From Planctomycetota bacterium (GTDB lineage: Bacteria > Planctomycetota > UBA1135): 64,000 bases of DNA. Location of the stretch: assembly GCA_002705055.1 (NCBI GenBank), contig PAHY01000034.1:1-64000 (forward strand), written 5' to 3'. The first letter of the stretch is position 1; each line of letters starts with the position of its first letter. The notes under the pieces are model-generated. The model worked only from the letters and a program-made list of their open reading frames with translations. It made no database searches and was not told the origin of the DNA. Positions 25,651 to 35,362 of the stretch are shown here, in pieces. A program made the translations under genes and the position numbers.

Positions 25651-26709
25651 ATGAAGACGATCAAGGGGCCCGCGATCTTCCTCGCCCAGTACATGGGCGA
25701 CGAACCTCCGTTCAACGACTACAAGCTTGCTGCCGCATGGGCGGGCGGGCTCGGCTTCAAAGGTCTGCAGATTCCCACCTGGGATGCGAATGCGATCGAC
25801 CTCGACCAGGCCGCCGCGTCGAAGGACTACTGCGATGAGTACAAGGGTCAGTTGGCCGAGCACGGCGTCGAGCCGACCGAGCTCTCGACGCACCTGCAGG
25901 GCCAGCTGGTCGCGGTGCACCCGGCCTACGACGAGCTCTTCGATGGCTTCGCGCCCGAGGCCGTGCGCGGCAACAAGGCCGCCCGCACCGAGTGGGCGAT
26001 CGATCAGGTCAAGAAGTCGCTGAAGGCTTCGCAGAATATGGGCCTGACCGAAAGCGTGACCTTCTCGGGCGCGCTCGCCTGGCCCTACTTCTACCCGTGG
26101 CCGCAGCGCCCCGCCGGCCTGGTGGAAGAGGCCTTCGCCGAGCTCGGCCGCCGCTGGAGGCCGCTGCTCGACTTCGCCGACGAGTGCGGCGTCGATCTCT
26201 GCTACGAGATTCACCCGGGCGAAGACCTGCACGACGGCGCGACCTGGGAGCGTTTTCTCGACGAGGTCGACAGCCACGCGCGCGCCAACATCCTGTACGA
26301 CCCGAGTCACTTCGTGCTGCAGGGCCTCGACTATCTGCAGTTCATCGACCTCTACCACGAGCGCATCAAAATGTTCCACGTCAAGGATGCCGAGCTCGAG
26401 TGCGATGGCCGCGTCGGCGTCTACGGCGGCTACCTGCCTTGGGGCGATCGCGCCGGCCGCTTCCGTTCGCTCGGCGACGGCGAGACCGACTTCACCGGCA
26501 TCTTCACCAAGCTCGCGAAGTACGACTTCGAGGGCTGGGCGGTGCTCGAGTGGGAGTGCGCCTACAAGGACAACCTGGTCGGCGCCGCCGAAGGCGCGCA
26601 GTTCATCAGCGATCACATTATTGAAGTCGCCCAGAAGACCTTCGACGACTTCGCGGCTTCCGGCGCGGATCAGGCCATGAACCGCCGCGTGCTGGGGCTG
26701 GATCAATGA
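25651..26709 (+). CDS. Sugar phosphate isomerase/epimerase, IolE-like TIM barrel
   Basis: 352 residues of the xylose-isomerase-like TIM barrel family. Metal-binding positions are recognisable: CYEIHPGEDLHDG (Glu), NILYDPSHF (Asp/His), KMFHVKDAE (His/Asp) and AVLEWECAYKD (Glu). The protein is cytoplasmic. It is the first gene of a four-gene operon (ATGA overlap with the Gfo/Idh oxidoreductase), and IolE-like isomerases paired with Gfo/Idh oxidoreductases are the usual arrangement for inositol, 3-keto-sugar or rare-sugar breakdown; the exact sugar is not determinable. A second copy of its first 114 codons lies at 60960-61304 (82 of 114 residues identical). Confidence 0.85.
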   Translation: MKTIKGPAIFLAQYMGDEPPFNDYKLAAAWAGGLGFKGLQIPTWDANAIDLDQAAASKDYCDEYKGQLAEHGVEPTELSTHLQGQLVAVHPAYDELFDGFAPEAVRGNKAARTEWAIDQVKKSLKASQNMGLTESVTFSGALAWPYFYPWPQRPAGLVEEAFAELGRRWRPLLDFADECGVDLCYEIHPGEDLHDGATWERFLDEVDSHARANILYDPSHFVLQGLDYLQFIDLYHERIKMFHVKDAELECDGRVGVYGGYLPWGDRAGRFRSLGDGETDFTGIFTKLAKYDFEGWAVLEWECAYKDNLVGAAEGAQFISDHIIEVAQKTFDDFAASGADQAMNRRVLGLDQ

Positions 26710-27842
26710 GCAAGATCCGCATCGGCATGATCGGCGGCGGGCCGGGCGCCTTCATCGGCGGCGTGCACCGCATCGCCCTCAACATGGACGGTGACTTCGA
26801 CCTGGTCGCCGGCGCCTTCAGCTCCAGCCCCGAAAAGTCGGCCCAGACCGGCCAGGAGCTGGGCCTCGATCCGGCGCGGGTCTACGGCAGCTGGGCCGAG
26901 ATGGCCGAGGCCGAGGCCGCGCTGCCCGAGGACGTACGCGTGCAGGCGGTGTCGATCGTGACACCCAATCACGTCCACCACGGCCCGACCGTCGAGTTTC
27001 TGAAGCGCGGCTTTCACGTCATCTGCGACAAGCCGCTGACGGTCAACAGCGCGCTGGCCCAGGAGATGCTCCAGGCGACCGTCGACGCCGACTGCGTCTT
27101 CGCGCTGACCCACAACTACACCGGCTACCCGATGATCCGCGAGGCGCGCGAGCTGGTGCGCTCGGGCGGCATCGGCAAGGTGCTCAAGGTGTACGCCGAG
27201 TATCTGCAGGGCTGGCTGGTCGATCCGCTCGAAGAGACGGGCCAGAAGCAGGCCGACTGGCGCACCGACCCGGCGCGCTCTGGCCCGGGCGGCGCGCTGG
27301 GCGACATCGGCACCCACGCCTTCAACCTGCTCGAGCACGTCTCCGGGCTGAAGGTGCAGCGGGTCCTCGCCGAGCGCCGCTCGTACGTGCCGACGCGCCA
27401 GGTCGACGACGACACGATGGCGCTGCTCGAGATGGAGAACGGCGCCACCGGCACGCTGTGCGCCAGCCAGGTCTGCGCGGGCATGGAGAACGCGCTGCGG
27501 CTGCGCATCTACGGCAGCGAAGGCGGCATCGAGTGGGATCAGGAGCATCCCAACGATCTGCGCGTGCGTTGGAAGGACAAGCCCAGCGAGATTCGCCGCA
27601 CGGGGAACGGCTACCTCGGCGAGCACGCGCAGTCGCTCGGCCGCATCCCGGCGGGCCACCCCGAGGGCTACCTCGAGGGCTTCGCCAACATCTATCGCGC
27701 CTTCGCGCGCGCGATCCGCGGCGAAGAAACCGCGCTCGAGGATCCCTATCCCACCGCGGTGGACGGGGTGCGCGGGGTGCAGTTCATCGAAACCGTGATT
27801 CAGTCCGCCGAGCAGCAGGCTTGGCTGGAGATGCCCCAATGA
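26706..27842 (+). CDS. Gfo/Idh/MocA family oxidoreductase
   Basis: 378 residues; ATGA overlaps at both ends. The nucleotide-binding glycine motif IGMIGGGPGAFIGGVHR is at 5-21 and the catalytic-type motif is intact as HVICDKPLTV (Asp108-Lys109-Pro110), unlike the paralogue at 14.8-15.9 kb. GGALGDIGTHAFNLLEHVSG at about 198-217 carries the conserved Asp/His pair. Likely NAD(P)-dependent oxidation of a cyclitol or sugar hydroxyl, acting with the IolE-like isomerase upstream. It has no export signal, so the cytochrome downstream is not its direct electron acceptor. Confidence 0.88.
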   Translation: MSKIRIGMIGGGPGAFIGGVHRIALNMDGDFDLVAGAFSSSPEKSAQTGQELGLDPARVYGSWAEMAEAEAALPEDVRVQAVSIVTPNHVHHGPTVEFLKRGFHVICDKPLTVNSALAQEMLQATVDADCVFALTHNYTGYPMIREARELVRSGGIGKVLKVYAEYLQGWLVDPLEETGQKQADWRTDPARSGPGGALGDIGTHAFNLLEHVSGLKVQRVLAERRSYVPTRQVDDDTMALLEMENGATGTLCASQVCAGMENALRLRIYGSEGGIEWDQEHPNDLRVRWKDKPSEIRRTGNGYLGEHAQSLGRIPAGHPEGYLEGFANIYRAFARAIRGEETALEDPYPTAVDGVRGVQFIETVIQSAEQQAWLEMPQ

Positions 27843-30421
27843 AGCGCAGCCTGATCGTTGTTCTGATGGCGGGATCGGTTCCGGTGGTCGCGTCGATGCG
27901 CGCGGAGACCACCGCCGGCCTGCCCAGCGCCGAGGTGCTGGCCCGCCAGTCGGCCTGCATCGCCTGCCACGAGACCGTCGGCAACGCTGAAGAGCGCCTC
28001 GCCTTCACGGTCGCGCCCAACCTGATGGACATCGCCTCGCGGCGCGCGCCGGGATGGGTGGCGCAGTACCTGACCGCCGAAGATTCGCCGCACCCGCAGG
28101 TGCTGGCGGGCAACGCCAAGCAGCGCGAGCGCGAAGCACGCGCTTTGGCGACCTTCCTGGCCGGCGGGGTCGAGCCCGACTTTGAAGGCGTCGAAGTGGG
28201 GCCCGCCATGGTCGCCGCGGGCGAACGCCTCTACGAAGAGCTGGGCTGCTTCGCTTGCCACGCCGACAACTTCGCTGGCCGCGACCTCGCGGCGGGCTGG
28301 TCGATCGCCGGGCTGGCCGGGGCGTTGGAGAATCCGGCGGCGCACGGCACCCTGGCTGGCCGCATGCCGGACATGCAGCTGAGCGCCGACGAAGCGCTGG
28401 CGCTTTCAGCCTGGCTGCTGCGCGAGCAGGGGGCGCACACGCAGGCCGTCGAAGTGCCCGGCCTCAAGTACTTCTACTACGAGGAGGAGAACTTCGAAGC
28501 CACCGGCGTGAACTGGGACGCGCTCACCCCGGTGTCTTCGGGTAGTACGCCGGTCGTGACCCACGAGCTGGGGGAGCGTCGCCAGTTCTACGGCCTGGTG
28601 CTCGAGGCCACGCTCGAAGTGCCGACGGATGGCGAGTACCGCTTCTGGACCACTTCCGACGACGGTTCGGAGCTATTCCTCAACGGCGAGCGCCTGGTCG
28701 ACAACCTGGGGACGCACCCGATGCAGCGGCGCGAGTCGGCTCCGGTGCAGCTCTCGCAGGGGCCGCACGCGCTGCGGATCACCTTCTTCGAACAGGCTGG
28801 CGGCGAAGGTCTGCAGGCTGGCTGGAGCGGACCGGGCTTTGAGTCGCGCGAGTTTGAGCCGGCTGAGTTGAACTCGATCAGCAGCGTGCCGACCCCGATC
28901 GAGCGCGCCTTCCCGGCGGCCAACGACGCCGTCCGCGAAGCGGGACGCGCGCTGTACGACCAGCGCTCCTGCGCCAGCTGCCACGAGGTCGGCGCCGGAG
29001 CCCCGGGCTCCTCGCCTTCGCTGGCCGAGCTGCGCGCCGAGCCTGAGGGCTGCCTGTCCGAGTCGCCGGTCTCGCCGGCGATCGACTACGGCTTCGACGC
29101 GGAGCAGCGCATGCTGATGCTCGAGCTGCTGCGCAACCGTGCCGACCTCAAGGCCGAGCGCGGCGCGGCCGCCGAGATCTTCGTGCGCATGCACGAACAG
29201 CAGTGCACCGCCTGCCACGAGCGCGATGGCGTCGGTGCGCCCGATCCCGCGGTACTCGCGCGCTTCGTGGGCGCTGACGACCTGGGCGAGGAAGGGCGCG
29301 TCCCGCCTGCGCTGCACGATGTCGGTGCCAAGCTGACCGACGGCGCGCTCGGCCACGCGATTGCGCACGGTCTCGAATATCGCCCCAGCGTGAAGGCGCG
29401 GATGCCGGCCTTCCGATCGGTCGACAAAGAGCTGTCCTGGGAGCTGACGGACCTCTTCCAGGAGGTCGACCGCGCCGCGAGCCCGCGCACCGCGCCGAGC
29501 TTCGCCGCCGAAGAGGCCAAGCTGGGTCACCGGCTGACCGGCACCCAGGGCGGGCTGGCCTGCATCGCCTGCCACGGCGCGGGCGGGCAGCCTTCGGTCG
29601 GCGTGCAGGGGCCGTCGCTTTCGGCGATGGCCGATCGGCTGGAGTACGACTGGTACGCGCGCTGGATGGCTGACCCGCCGGCGATGCGACCGGGCACCCG
29701 CATGCTCAACGTCTTCGCGACCGGGAAGTCCCCGATCACCGATGTGCATGGCGGCGACGCGGCCAAGCAGATCGATGCGATCTGGCACTACCTCTCGCTG
29801 GGCGAGTCGATGCCGCTTCCGGCCGGCCTGGTGACCGATCGCAGCAGCTACGAGCTGACCCCGGTCGAGCAGCCGGTTTACTTCGGCACCTTCTACCGCG
29901 GCGCCAGCGCGCGGGTCATGGCGGTGGGCTTCCCCGAGCGCGTCTCGGCTGCCTTCGACATGCACAACGGTCGACTGATCGAACTGTGGCGCGGCGACTT
30001 CATGAACGCGAAGGGCACCTGGGACGGCCGCGCCGGACAACTTGAGAGCGCCAGCGGCACCGATGTGCTGACGATGCCCGGCGGCCCGGCGGTGGCAGTC
30101 GGTGCGCCGGCGGATGCCTGGCCGCAGGCGGGCAAGGAGGCCGTGCAGATGCTCGGCCACGATCGCAGCGAATTGGGCCATCCGACCTTCTACTACCGCC
30201 TCCGGGAGAGCGGGGTGGAGGTCGCGGAATCACTCACGCCGGTGCTCGCCGCAGGGGGCGCCAACCTGGTGCGCCGCTTCGAGCTGCGCGCGCCGCGCCC
30301 GGTGCCGCGGACCGAGATTCAGGTGCACGATGGCACGGAAGTCCGCCGCATCCCGGTGGAATGGAAAACCGGCACGGACGGCGCCGCCGAGTTCGTCGTG
30401 GAGGTGCAAGTCCAATGGTGA
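27839..30421 (+). CDS. Exported five-haem cytochrome c with a PA14 domain
   Basis: 860 residues from ATG 27839 (ATGA overlap). Signal peptide MKRSLIVVLMAGSVPVVAS. Five CxxCH haem sites: Cys40-His44 (CIACH), Cys137-His141 (CFACH), Cys378-His382 (CASCH), Cys456-His460 (CTACH) and Cys575-His579 (CIACH). Between haems 2 and 3 lies a PA14 carbohydrate-binding domain (about 205-345, FYGLVLEATLEVPTDGEYRF; DDGSELFLNG). The C-terminal quarter (about 660-860) is beta-rich and haem-free. The arrangement suggests an electron-accepting scaffold that also holds a glycan, taking electrons from a periplasmic sugar dehydrogenase, perhaps the propeller protein encoded next (7-base overlap). Confidence 0.87.
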   Translation: MKRSLIVVLMAGSVPVVASMRAETTAGLPSAEVLARQSACIACHETVGNAEERLAFTVAPNLMDIASRRAPGWVAQYLTAEDSPHPQVLAGNAKQREREARALATFLAGGVEPDFEGVEVGPAMVAAGERLYEELGCFACHADNFAGRDLAAGWSIAGLAGALENPAAHGTLAGRMPDMQLSADEALALSAWLLREQGAHTQAVEVPGLKYFYYEEENFEATGVNWDALTPVSSGSTPVVTHELGERRQFYGLVLEATLEVPTDGEYRFWTTSDDGSELFLNGERLVDNLGTHPMQRRESAPVQLSQGPHALRITFFEQAGGEGLQAGWSGPGFESREFEPAELNSISSVPTPIERAFPAANDAVREAGRALYDQRSCASCHEVGAGAPGSSPSLAELRAEPEGCLSESPVSPAIDYGFDAEQRMLMLELLRNRADLKAERGAAAEIFVRMHEQQCTACHERDGVGAPDPAVLARFVGADDLGEEGRVPPALHDVGAKLTDGALGHAIAHGLEYRPSVKARMPAFRSVDKELSWELTDLFQEVDRAASPRTAPSFAAEEAKLGHRLTGTQGGLACIACHGAGGQPSVGVQGPSLSAMADRLEYDWYARWMADPPAMRPGTRMLNVFATGKSPITDVHGGDAAKQIDAIWHYLSLGESMPLPAGLVTDRSSYELTPVEQPVYFGTFYRGASARVMAVGFPERVSAAFDMHNGRLIELWRGDFMNAKGTWDGRAGQLESASGTDVLTMPGGPAVAVGAPADAWPQAGKEAVQMLGHDRSELGHPTFYYRLRESGVEVAESLTPVLAAGGANLVRRFELRAPRPVPRTEIQVHDGTEVRRIPVEWKTGTDGAAEFVVEVQVQW

Positions 30422-31863
30422 TCACGCTCAGTCTTCTTGCCGTGGCGGCGCTCCCGCAGCAGCCGCAGGAGTCCGACTACTACGAAGTGATTGACGTCAC
30501 GATCCCCGACGAGGTCGTGCTCGAGGTCGGCGGCATCGAACAGATCGGCCCCGAGACCTTGCTGGCCTGCACGCGCCGCGGCGAAGTGTGGCGGATCGAC
30601 GACTTCCGCAGCGAGACGCCGGAGTTCTCGCTGTGGGCAGACGGGCTGCAGGAGCCGCTCGGTCTGCTGTCCCACCAGGGCTGGATCTACTCGGTCACGC
30701 GCGGCGAGCTGCTGCGCATGCGCGACGCCAACGGCGATGGTCGCGCGGATCAGTTCCGGACGGTCTGTGACACCTGGAACATCAGCGGCAACTACCACGA
30801 GTACAACTTCGGTCCGCGCATCGATCCCGAGGGCAACTTCTGGATCACGACCAATAAGCCCTTCGGCGGCGAGCCCTTCGGCCGGGTCGAATGGCGCGGC
30901 TGGGCCATGAAGATCACGCCGGAGGGCGAGATGATCCCGATGGCGGGCGGCCTGCGTTCGCCGGCCGGGGTCGAGGTCGCGCCGTGGGGTGATGTCTTCT
31001 ACACCGACAACCAGGGCGAGTGGTGCGGCGCCTCCAAGCTCTCGCACATCGAGGAAGGCGACTTCCACGGCCACCCCTGGGGGATCGGCTCGGCCAAGCT
31101 GCCGGCCTCGCGCGTCGAGCATCCGGGCGAAGTGCCGGACGGCATCATGATGCCGAAGGCCGAAGGCGTCGTGCCGCACTTCAAGCTGCCGGCGGTGTGG
31201 TTCCCGTATGACAAGATGGGGCGTTCACCGAGCGGCATGGCCTGGGACACCAGCGAAGGTTCCTTCGGTCCCTTTGCCGGCCATCTCTTCGTCGGGGATC
31301 AGTACTCCGCCGAATTGATGCGCGTCAGCCTCGAGCAGGTTGATGGCCACTGGCAGGGGGCGTGTTACCCCTTCCGTCACGGGCTGGGCACCGGGCTGAT
31401 CCGGGTGCGGCAGCTGGACGGCGGCGAGATGTTGGTCGGCGGCAGCGATCGCGGCTGGGCCGCGCTGGGCGCCGATCCCTGGGCGCTGCAGCGGCTGCGC
31501 TGGACGGGCAAGGTGCCCTTTGAGATTCACGAGATGAAGGCGGCCCCGGGCGGCTTCCTGCTGAACTTCACCAAGCAGGCGGATCCGGACACCCTCGCGG
31601 ATGCCAAGCTCACGATGAAGAGCTACACCTACGAGCTGCACGCGGCCTATGGCAGCAAGGAGTTCGAGACGGTCGAGCTGGAGCTCGGCGAGCTGCGTTC
31701 GCTCTCGGTGGACCCGCGCAGCTATTACCTGCCCGTCGAAGGGCTGCGCGCGGGCTATGTGCACGAGCTGCACGTGGAAGGGCTGCGCAGCGTCGACGGC
31801 GACGAGCTGGTGCACCACGACGCCTACTACACGCTGATCCGTCTGGCGCCGGAGCCGGAATAA
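30415..31863 (+). CDS. Exported sugar-dehydrogenase-like beta-propeller protein
   Basis: 482 residues from ATG 30415, overlapping the cytochrome stop by seven bases. Signal peptide MVITLSLLAVAALPQQ. The body is a six-bladed propeller of the PQQ/sorbosone-dehydrogenase or PVC DUF7133 type: PRIDPEGNFWITTNKPFGG, GGLRSPAGVEVAPWGDVFYT, DNQGEWCGASKLSHI, DGHWQGACYPFRHGLGTGLI. A C-terminal fibronectin-like domain (about 390-482) follows. No haem site, so electrons would go to the five-haem cytochrome encoded just upstream. Cofactor (PQQ or none) cannot be settled from sequence. Confidence 0.82.
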   Translation: MVITLSLLAVAALPQQPQESDYYEVIDVTIPDEVVLEVGGIEQIGPETLLACTRRGEVWRIDDFRSETPEFSLWADGLQEPLGLLSHQGWIYSVTRGELLRMRDANGDGRADQFRTVCDTWNISGNYHEYNFGPRIDPEGNFWITTNKPFGGEPFGRVEWRGWAMKITPEGEMIPMAGGLRSPAGVEVAPWGDVFYTDNQGEWCGASKLSHIEEGDFHGHPWGIGSAKLPASRVEHPGEVPDGIMMPKAEGVVPHFKLPAVWFPYDKMGRSPSGMAWDTSEGSFGPFAGHLFVGDQYSAELMRVSLEQVDGHWQGACYPFRHGLGTGLIRVRQLDGGEMLVGGSDRGWAALGADPWALQRLRWTGKVPFEIHEMKAAPGGFLLNFTKQADPDTLADAKLTMKSYTYELHAAYGSKEFETVELELGELRSLSVDPRSYYLPVEGLRAGYVHELHVEGLRSVDGDELVHHDAYYTLIRLAPEPE

Positions 31864-32123
31864 AAAATGGGCCCGGCCGATGATTGAGCGGTGCGCCCCA
31901 TGCACCTACTCCGGCCGGACCCAAAAATCTGAAGAGCGGAGGCTCTCCGAGGGGGCTCGGAGAGAGGTCGCAACGCGCCGGGATCATCGAGGGGATGGTC
32001 GGGGCAAGGCAGCGCGAGGACCCGTTCTTCATGCACTTAGCGTGCCAACCCCAAGTTTTCCCTCAGAAGGCCCTTCCGGGGGACTAGGGGTGCATCAAAG
32101 TGAGATTGGGCGGACGGGATGTA
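31864..32123. terminator. Convergent intergenic region with two hairpins
   Basis: Two hairpins separate the convergent genes. One is gggcccggccg at 31869-31879 pairing with cggccggaccc at 31912-31922 (one mismatch), flanked by A-runs, so it reads as a terminator on the minus strand (U-run after the stem). The other is CTCTCCGAG 31943-31951 with CTCGGAGAG 31956-31964, a GGGG loop and no adjacent U-run. Together they plausibly stop transcription from both sides. The remaining bases show no reading frame worth calling. Confidence 0.6.
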
Positions 32124-34568
32124 TCAATCTGATGCATTCGCGAGGCGGATCCGGTCGGTCTCGTCCAGCTCAAGCCGAATGGTCTGCTGAGAGCCGCGGA
32201 TCAATACCTCGGTGTCAATCTGCCCATGACCGACCTGGGCGCGCAGCTCCTGCGCCCAGAAGGGGGCGCGGATCCGCATCCGCCAGCGGCCCTCGAGCAG
32301 GTGCTCGGTGTCGTCGATCTGCCCGGCGCGCCGCGCGCCCTGCGCCTCTTGGATGGCGAAGCCTGGGTACTCCTGCAGCCCGGGCACGTCGATGGGCTCC
32401 CAGCTGACGTTGCCCCAGACGGGCTGTGAGAATCCGCTGACCACCACGCGCGTCAGGGTGGTCGGCAGGGTGTCGACCTGGAAGGTGCGGACATCGCCGG
32501 CGGCGAGCACCACTTCCAGATCAGCGAGCGGCACCCCCGAGCGTTCCGCCGAGAATGTCACCCTGCCGGGCAGCAGCGTGATCTCGGTGGGGCCACCGCC
32601 CAGGTCCGGCAGCTCGACGCTGGTCGAGCTGAGGCGCTGCCGCTCACCGTTCAGGGGTGAGTAGCGCGGGGTCTGATCGCGGTAGCGCCGGGAGCCGCGC
32701 AGCCCTTCCAGGCGATTCGCCGGGAAGCTGCCCAGGGACAGCAGCAGCGTGGCGGTCTGGTAGTCGTGATCGAAGTGCGTCGTGCCGGCGGGCATCCACA
32801 GGTACGCGCCTTCGACCGGCGTCAGCCACTTGTCCTCCGGGCGAACGTAGAGGCGCAGTTCGTCCTTCGGGGCATCGTCCAGGCTCCAGCTGCCGTCGGG
32901 GCGCGTCTCGACGCGGGTCGAAAAGCCGCGCGATGTTCGGAGATCGACGCGGCACGGGAACAGCGGCTTGCCGCCGGCGGTGAGCCGGCCGGTGATCGTG
33001 CGGATGCCCTCGAAGTGGAAGACGTGTTCCATGTCGAGTCCGATCACGACCAGGTCATCCAAGGGCAACTGCACCGAAGAGTTCGCCAGGGTCAGTCGCG
33101 CGGAGTAACGGTCGGCGGGCAGGCGCACCGAAGCGCGCCCGGCGGCCAGGCTGACGTCCTGCTGATGGTCGGTTTCGTGGCCGTACAGATTGAGGCTGGC
33201 CCCTTCAAGGAGCTCGGGGCGCGGGCAGCGCACCTCCAGCTCGACCTGTGCCGCCGCGGACAGCGTCAGCTCGTAGGGACCGTCGCCGACCAGCTTCTGC
33301 GACAGCATGACGCCCTCGCTGCCGACGCGCCGGACGTGCAGGAAGCTGATTTCGCCCTGCCAGCCGCTGGGTAGTTCGAAGTGGCCATCCTCATCGACCT
33401 GGACCCAATCCACTGCTTCGTGGTTCCATACCGGCGAAGGCATGTACTCCTGCCAGCCCCAGCCTTCCCAGGCGGCGGTGGTGCCGACCTCAAACACCGT
33501 CGGTTTCTCGTCGCCCTGCACGAACAGTCGGCCCTTGCGCGGGCGCCAGTTGGTCGCCAGTTCCGCGCCGGGTTGAATGCGACCCTCATCGACTTCGGTC
33601 CAGACCCACTGCGTGGTGGCGTCGCGCAGCTGCACGCTCCAGAAACCCCAGCGCGCTTCCGGGGGAAGGTCGCCCCAGCCATCCTCATCGAGGGTGACGA
33701 CCTTGCGATACCAGGGGAAGCAGATCTGCGCGCCCGCGTGCGGGCTGCCGTCCTGGCGCACGAAGCGCATGCGCAGTTCTTCGGGCTGAGACAGCGAGAC
33801 CTGATCGCGCCGGCGCAGCGTCCAGTGATCGACGTAGCGCTTGACGTAGCCTTCCTTGCGCACCTCGGCGGTGTAGTCTTCGCTCACTTCCGGATCGGGG
33901 ATCCGCACCTTGCCGTCGGCATCGCTGATCAGCACTTCATGCGGCAAGGATGCGAAGTTGCGCAGATCAAAGAAGCCGCCGCTGCGATCCGATTGCGCGT
34001 CGATCAGCAGCTCGACCTCGGCGCCCTCAATCGGCAGGCCGCTTTCCTGGTCGACGATCCGGATCTCCTTGCCTTCGTCCGGCTTGAGAATGATCAGGTT
34101 GCCCTCGAGCTGGCGCACCCACTTGCGACCGATCGACAGTCCTTCCTTCCACGCGCAGATGTTGCGTCCATCCTGAGGGCCGAAGTCCTCCAGCAGCGGA
34201 ATCTCGAAGCTGCCGTCCTCCTGAGTCTTCAGCGGCTCGGTTTCCCGGTCGGTCATGACCCAGGCCTCGGCGACCGGTTCATAGTTCTCGTCGAGCACGG
34301 TGCCGCGCAGGTAGCGCTCCGGGATCTCGCCGGTGCCGGCCGGAGTGCCGCCGGGGTCGACTGGGGCGATCGTCTCGACCTCGCTGCGGTCGCCTGAGGA
34401 CGTCCCGTCGCCGTCTTCCTCCACCACTGGCTGGCGATCAATCTCCTGTTCGACTTCGGTCGAGCTGTCGTCCTCGGCAGCATGCACGCTGGGGCCGGAC
34501 AGCAGCACGGCCAGGCAGGCCAATACCAGGGCCAGCGCGGCAAGTGCGGCGAGATGGGAGCGATGCAT
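32124..34568 (-). CDS. Large exported protein with carboxypeptidase-regulatory-like domains
   Basis: 814 residues from ATG 34568, which starts the signal/anchor MHRSHLAALAALALVLACLA (upstream ATG 34589 adds seven residues). An acidic Ser/Thr/Glu linker (about 35-85) is followed by a carboxypeptidase regulatory-like (CarboxypepD_reg, prealbumin-like) domain, RGTVLDENYEPVAEAWVMTD, and at least three more copies of the theme of insert, DGSFEIP or DGSWSLDD (for example ITGRLTAGGKPLFPCRVDL near 530). Such modules are extracellular beta-sandwiches used as spacers or sugar/peptide binding units. No catalytic domain is seen. It stands alone, divergent from peptidase E. Confidence 0.75.
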   Translation of the reverse strand: MHRSHLAALAALALVLACLAVLLSGPSVHAAEDDSSTEVEQEIDRQPVVEEDGDGTSSGDRSEVETIAPVDPGGTPAGTGEIPERYLRGTVLDENYEPVAEAWVMTDRETEPLKTQEDGSFEIPLLEDFGPQDGRNICAWKEGLSIGRKWVRQLEGNLIILKPDEGKEIRIVDQESGLPIEGAEVELLIDAQSDRSGGFFDLRNFASLPHEVLISDADGKVRIPDPEVSEDYTAEVRKEGYVKRYVDHWTLRRRDQVSLSQPEELRMRFVRQDGSPHAGAQICFPWYRKVVTLDEDGWGDLPPEARWGFWSVQLRDATTQWVWTEVDEGRIQPGAELATNWRPRKGRLFVQGDEKPTVFEVGTTAAWEGWGWQEYMPSPVWNHEAVDWVQVDEDGHFELPSGWQGEISFLHVRRVGSEGVMLSQKLVGDGPYELTLSAAAQVELEVRCPRPELLEGASLNLYGHETDHQQDVSLAAGRASVRLPADRYSARLTLANSSVQLPLDDLVVIGLDMEHVFHFEGIRTITGRLTAGGKPLFPCRVDLRTSRGFSTRVETRPDGSWSLDDAPKDELRLYVRPEDKWLTPVEGAYLWMPAGTTHFDHDYQTATLLLSLGSFPANRLEGLRGSRRYRDQTPRYSPLNGERQRLSSTSVELPDLGGGPTEITLLPGRVTFSAERSGVPLADLEVVLAAGDVRTFQVDTLPTTLTRVVVSGFSQPVWGNVSWEPIDVPGLQEYPGFAIQEAQGARRAGQIDDTEHLLEGRWRMRIRAPFWAQELRAQVGHGQIDTEVLIRGSQQTIRLELDETDRIRLANASD

Positions 34569-34642
34569 CACAGGGGGATAGAGCTCCATGCTAGCCGCGA
34601 ATCCGAGCGGGGTTTCGGAAGCTCGCTCCTAGGATGGGCGGC

Positions 34643-35362
34643 ATGCGAGTCCTGCTCGGTTCGGGTGGCTTCCGCGGTGAAAGGCGCCGCGATGCTCTGC
34701 GCGCGGCGATGCGCGCGCATTTCGGCGAGATCAAGCGCCTGCTCTTCGTGCCCTACGCGCTCGCCGATGGCGACGCCTACATCGACGCGCTCGAGCGGGC
34801 CGAGCTGGATGCCGGCTACCAGCTGGTCGGCATCCACCGCGAGGGCGACCCGGTGCAGGCGATCGAGGAGGCGGAGGGGATCTACGTTGGCGGGGGCAAC
34901 ACCTTCCGGCTCATCCAGCGCATGCAGCGCGAGGGCCTTCTCGAGCCGATCCGCCGCCGGGTCGCTGCCGGCCTGCCCTATCTGGGGATCTCGGCGGGCA
35001 CCAACGTCGCCTGCCCGACGATGCAGACCACCAACGACATGCCGATCGTCCGCCCCGACAGCTTCGAGGCGCTCGGCCTCGTGCCGTTTCAGGTCAATAC
35101 GCACTACTACCAAGGGCAGATCCACGTGAAGCGAGGCGAGGGGGACTACGAGGAGCACTTCGGCGAGACCCGGGATGACCGGATCCGCGAGTTCCACGAA
35201 GAGAACACGACACCGGTGCTCGGACTTTGGGAATCTGGTCTGATCCGGCGCGACGGCGAGCAGCTGGAGTTGTTGAGGGGCGCGGTGCGGGTTTTTCGTC
35301 GGGGGGAGCAGCCGGTCGATCTGGACGAGGGCAGCGACCTGTCCGAGTTCCTACGAGTCTGA
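34643..35362 (+). CDS. pepE: Peptidase E (aspartyl dipeptidase, family S51)
   Basis: 239 residues from ATG 34643 (an ATG at 34634 is also possible). The enzyme hydrolyses Asp-X dipeptides in the cytoplasm. The nucleophile elbow is GISAGTN (Ser117), with Asp132 in TNDMP and His154 in NTHYY giving the expected Ser-Asp-His order and spacing (Ser120, Asp135, His157 in E. coli PepE). GGGNTFRLIQRM at about 83-94 is the other family signature. Its stop codon lies inside the left arm of a 162-bp inverted-repeat element. Confidence 0.92.
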   Translation: MRVLLGSGGFRGERRRDALRAAMRAHFGEIKRLLFVPYALADGDAYIDALERAELDAGYQLVGIHREGDPVQAIEEAEGIYVGGGNTFRLIQRMQREGLLEPIRRRVAAGLPYLGISAGTNVACPTMQTTNDMPIVRPDSFEALGLVPFQVNTHYYQGQIHVKRGEGDYEEHFGETRDDRIREFHEENTTPVLGLWESGLIRRDGEQLELLRGAVRVFRRGEQPVDLDEGSDLSEFLRV

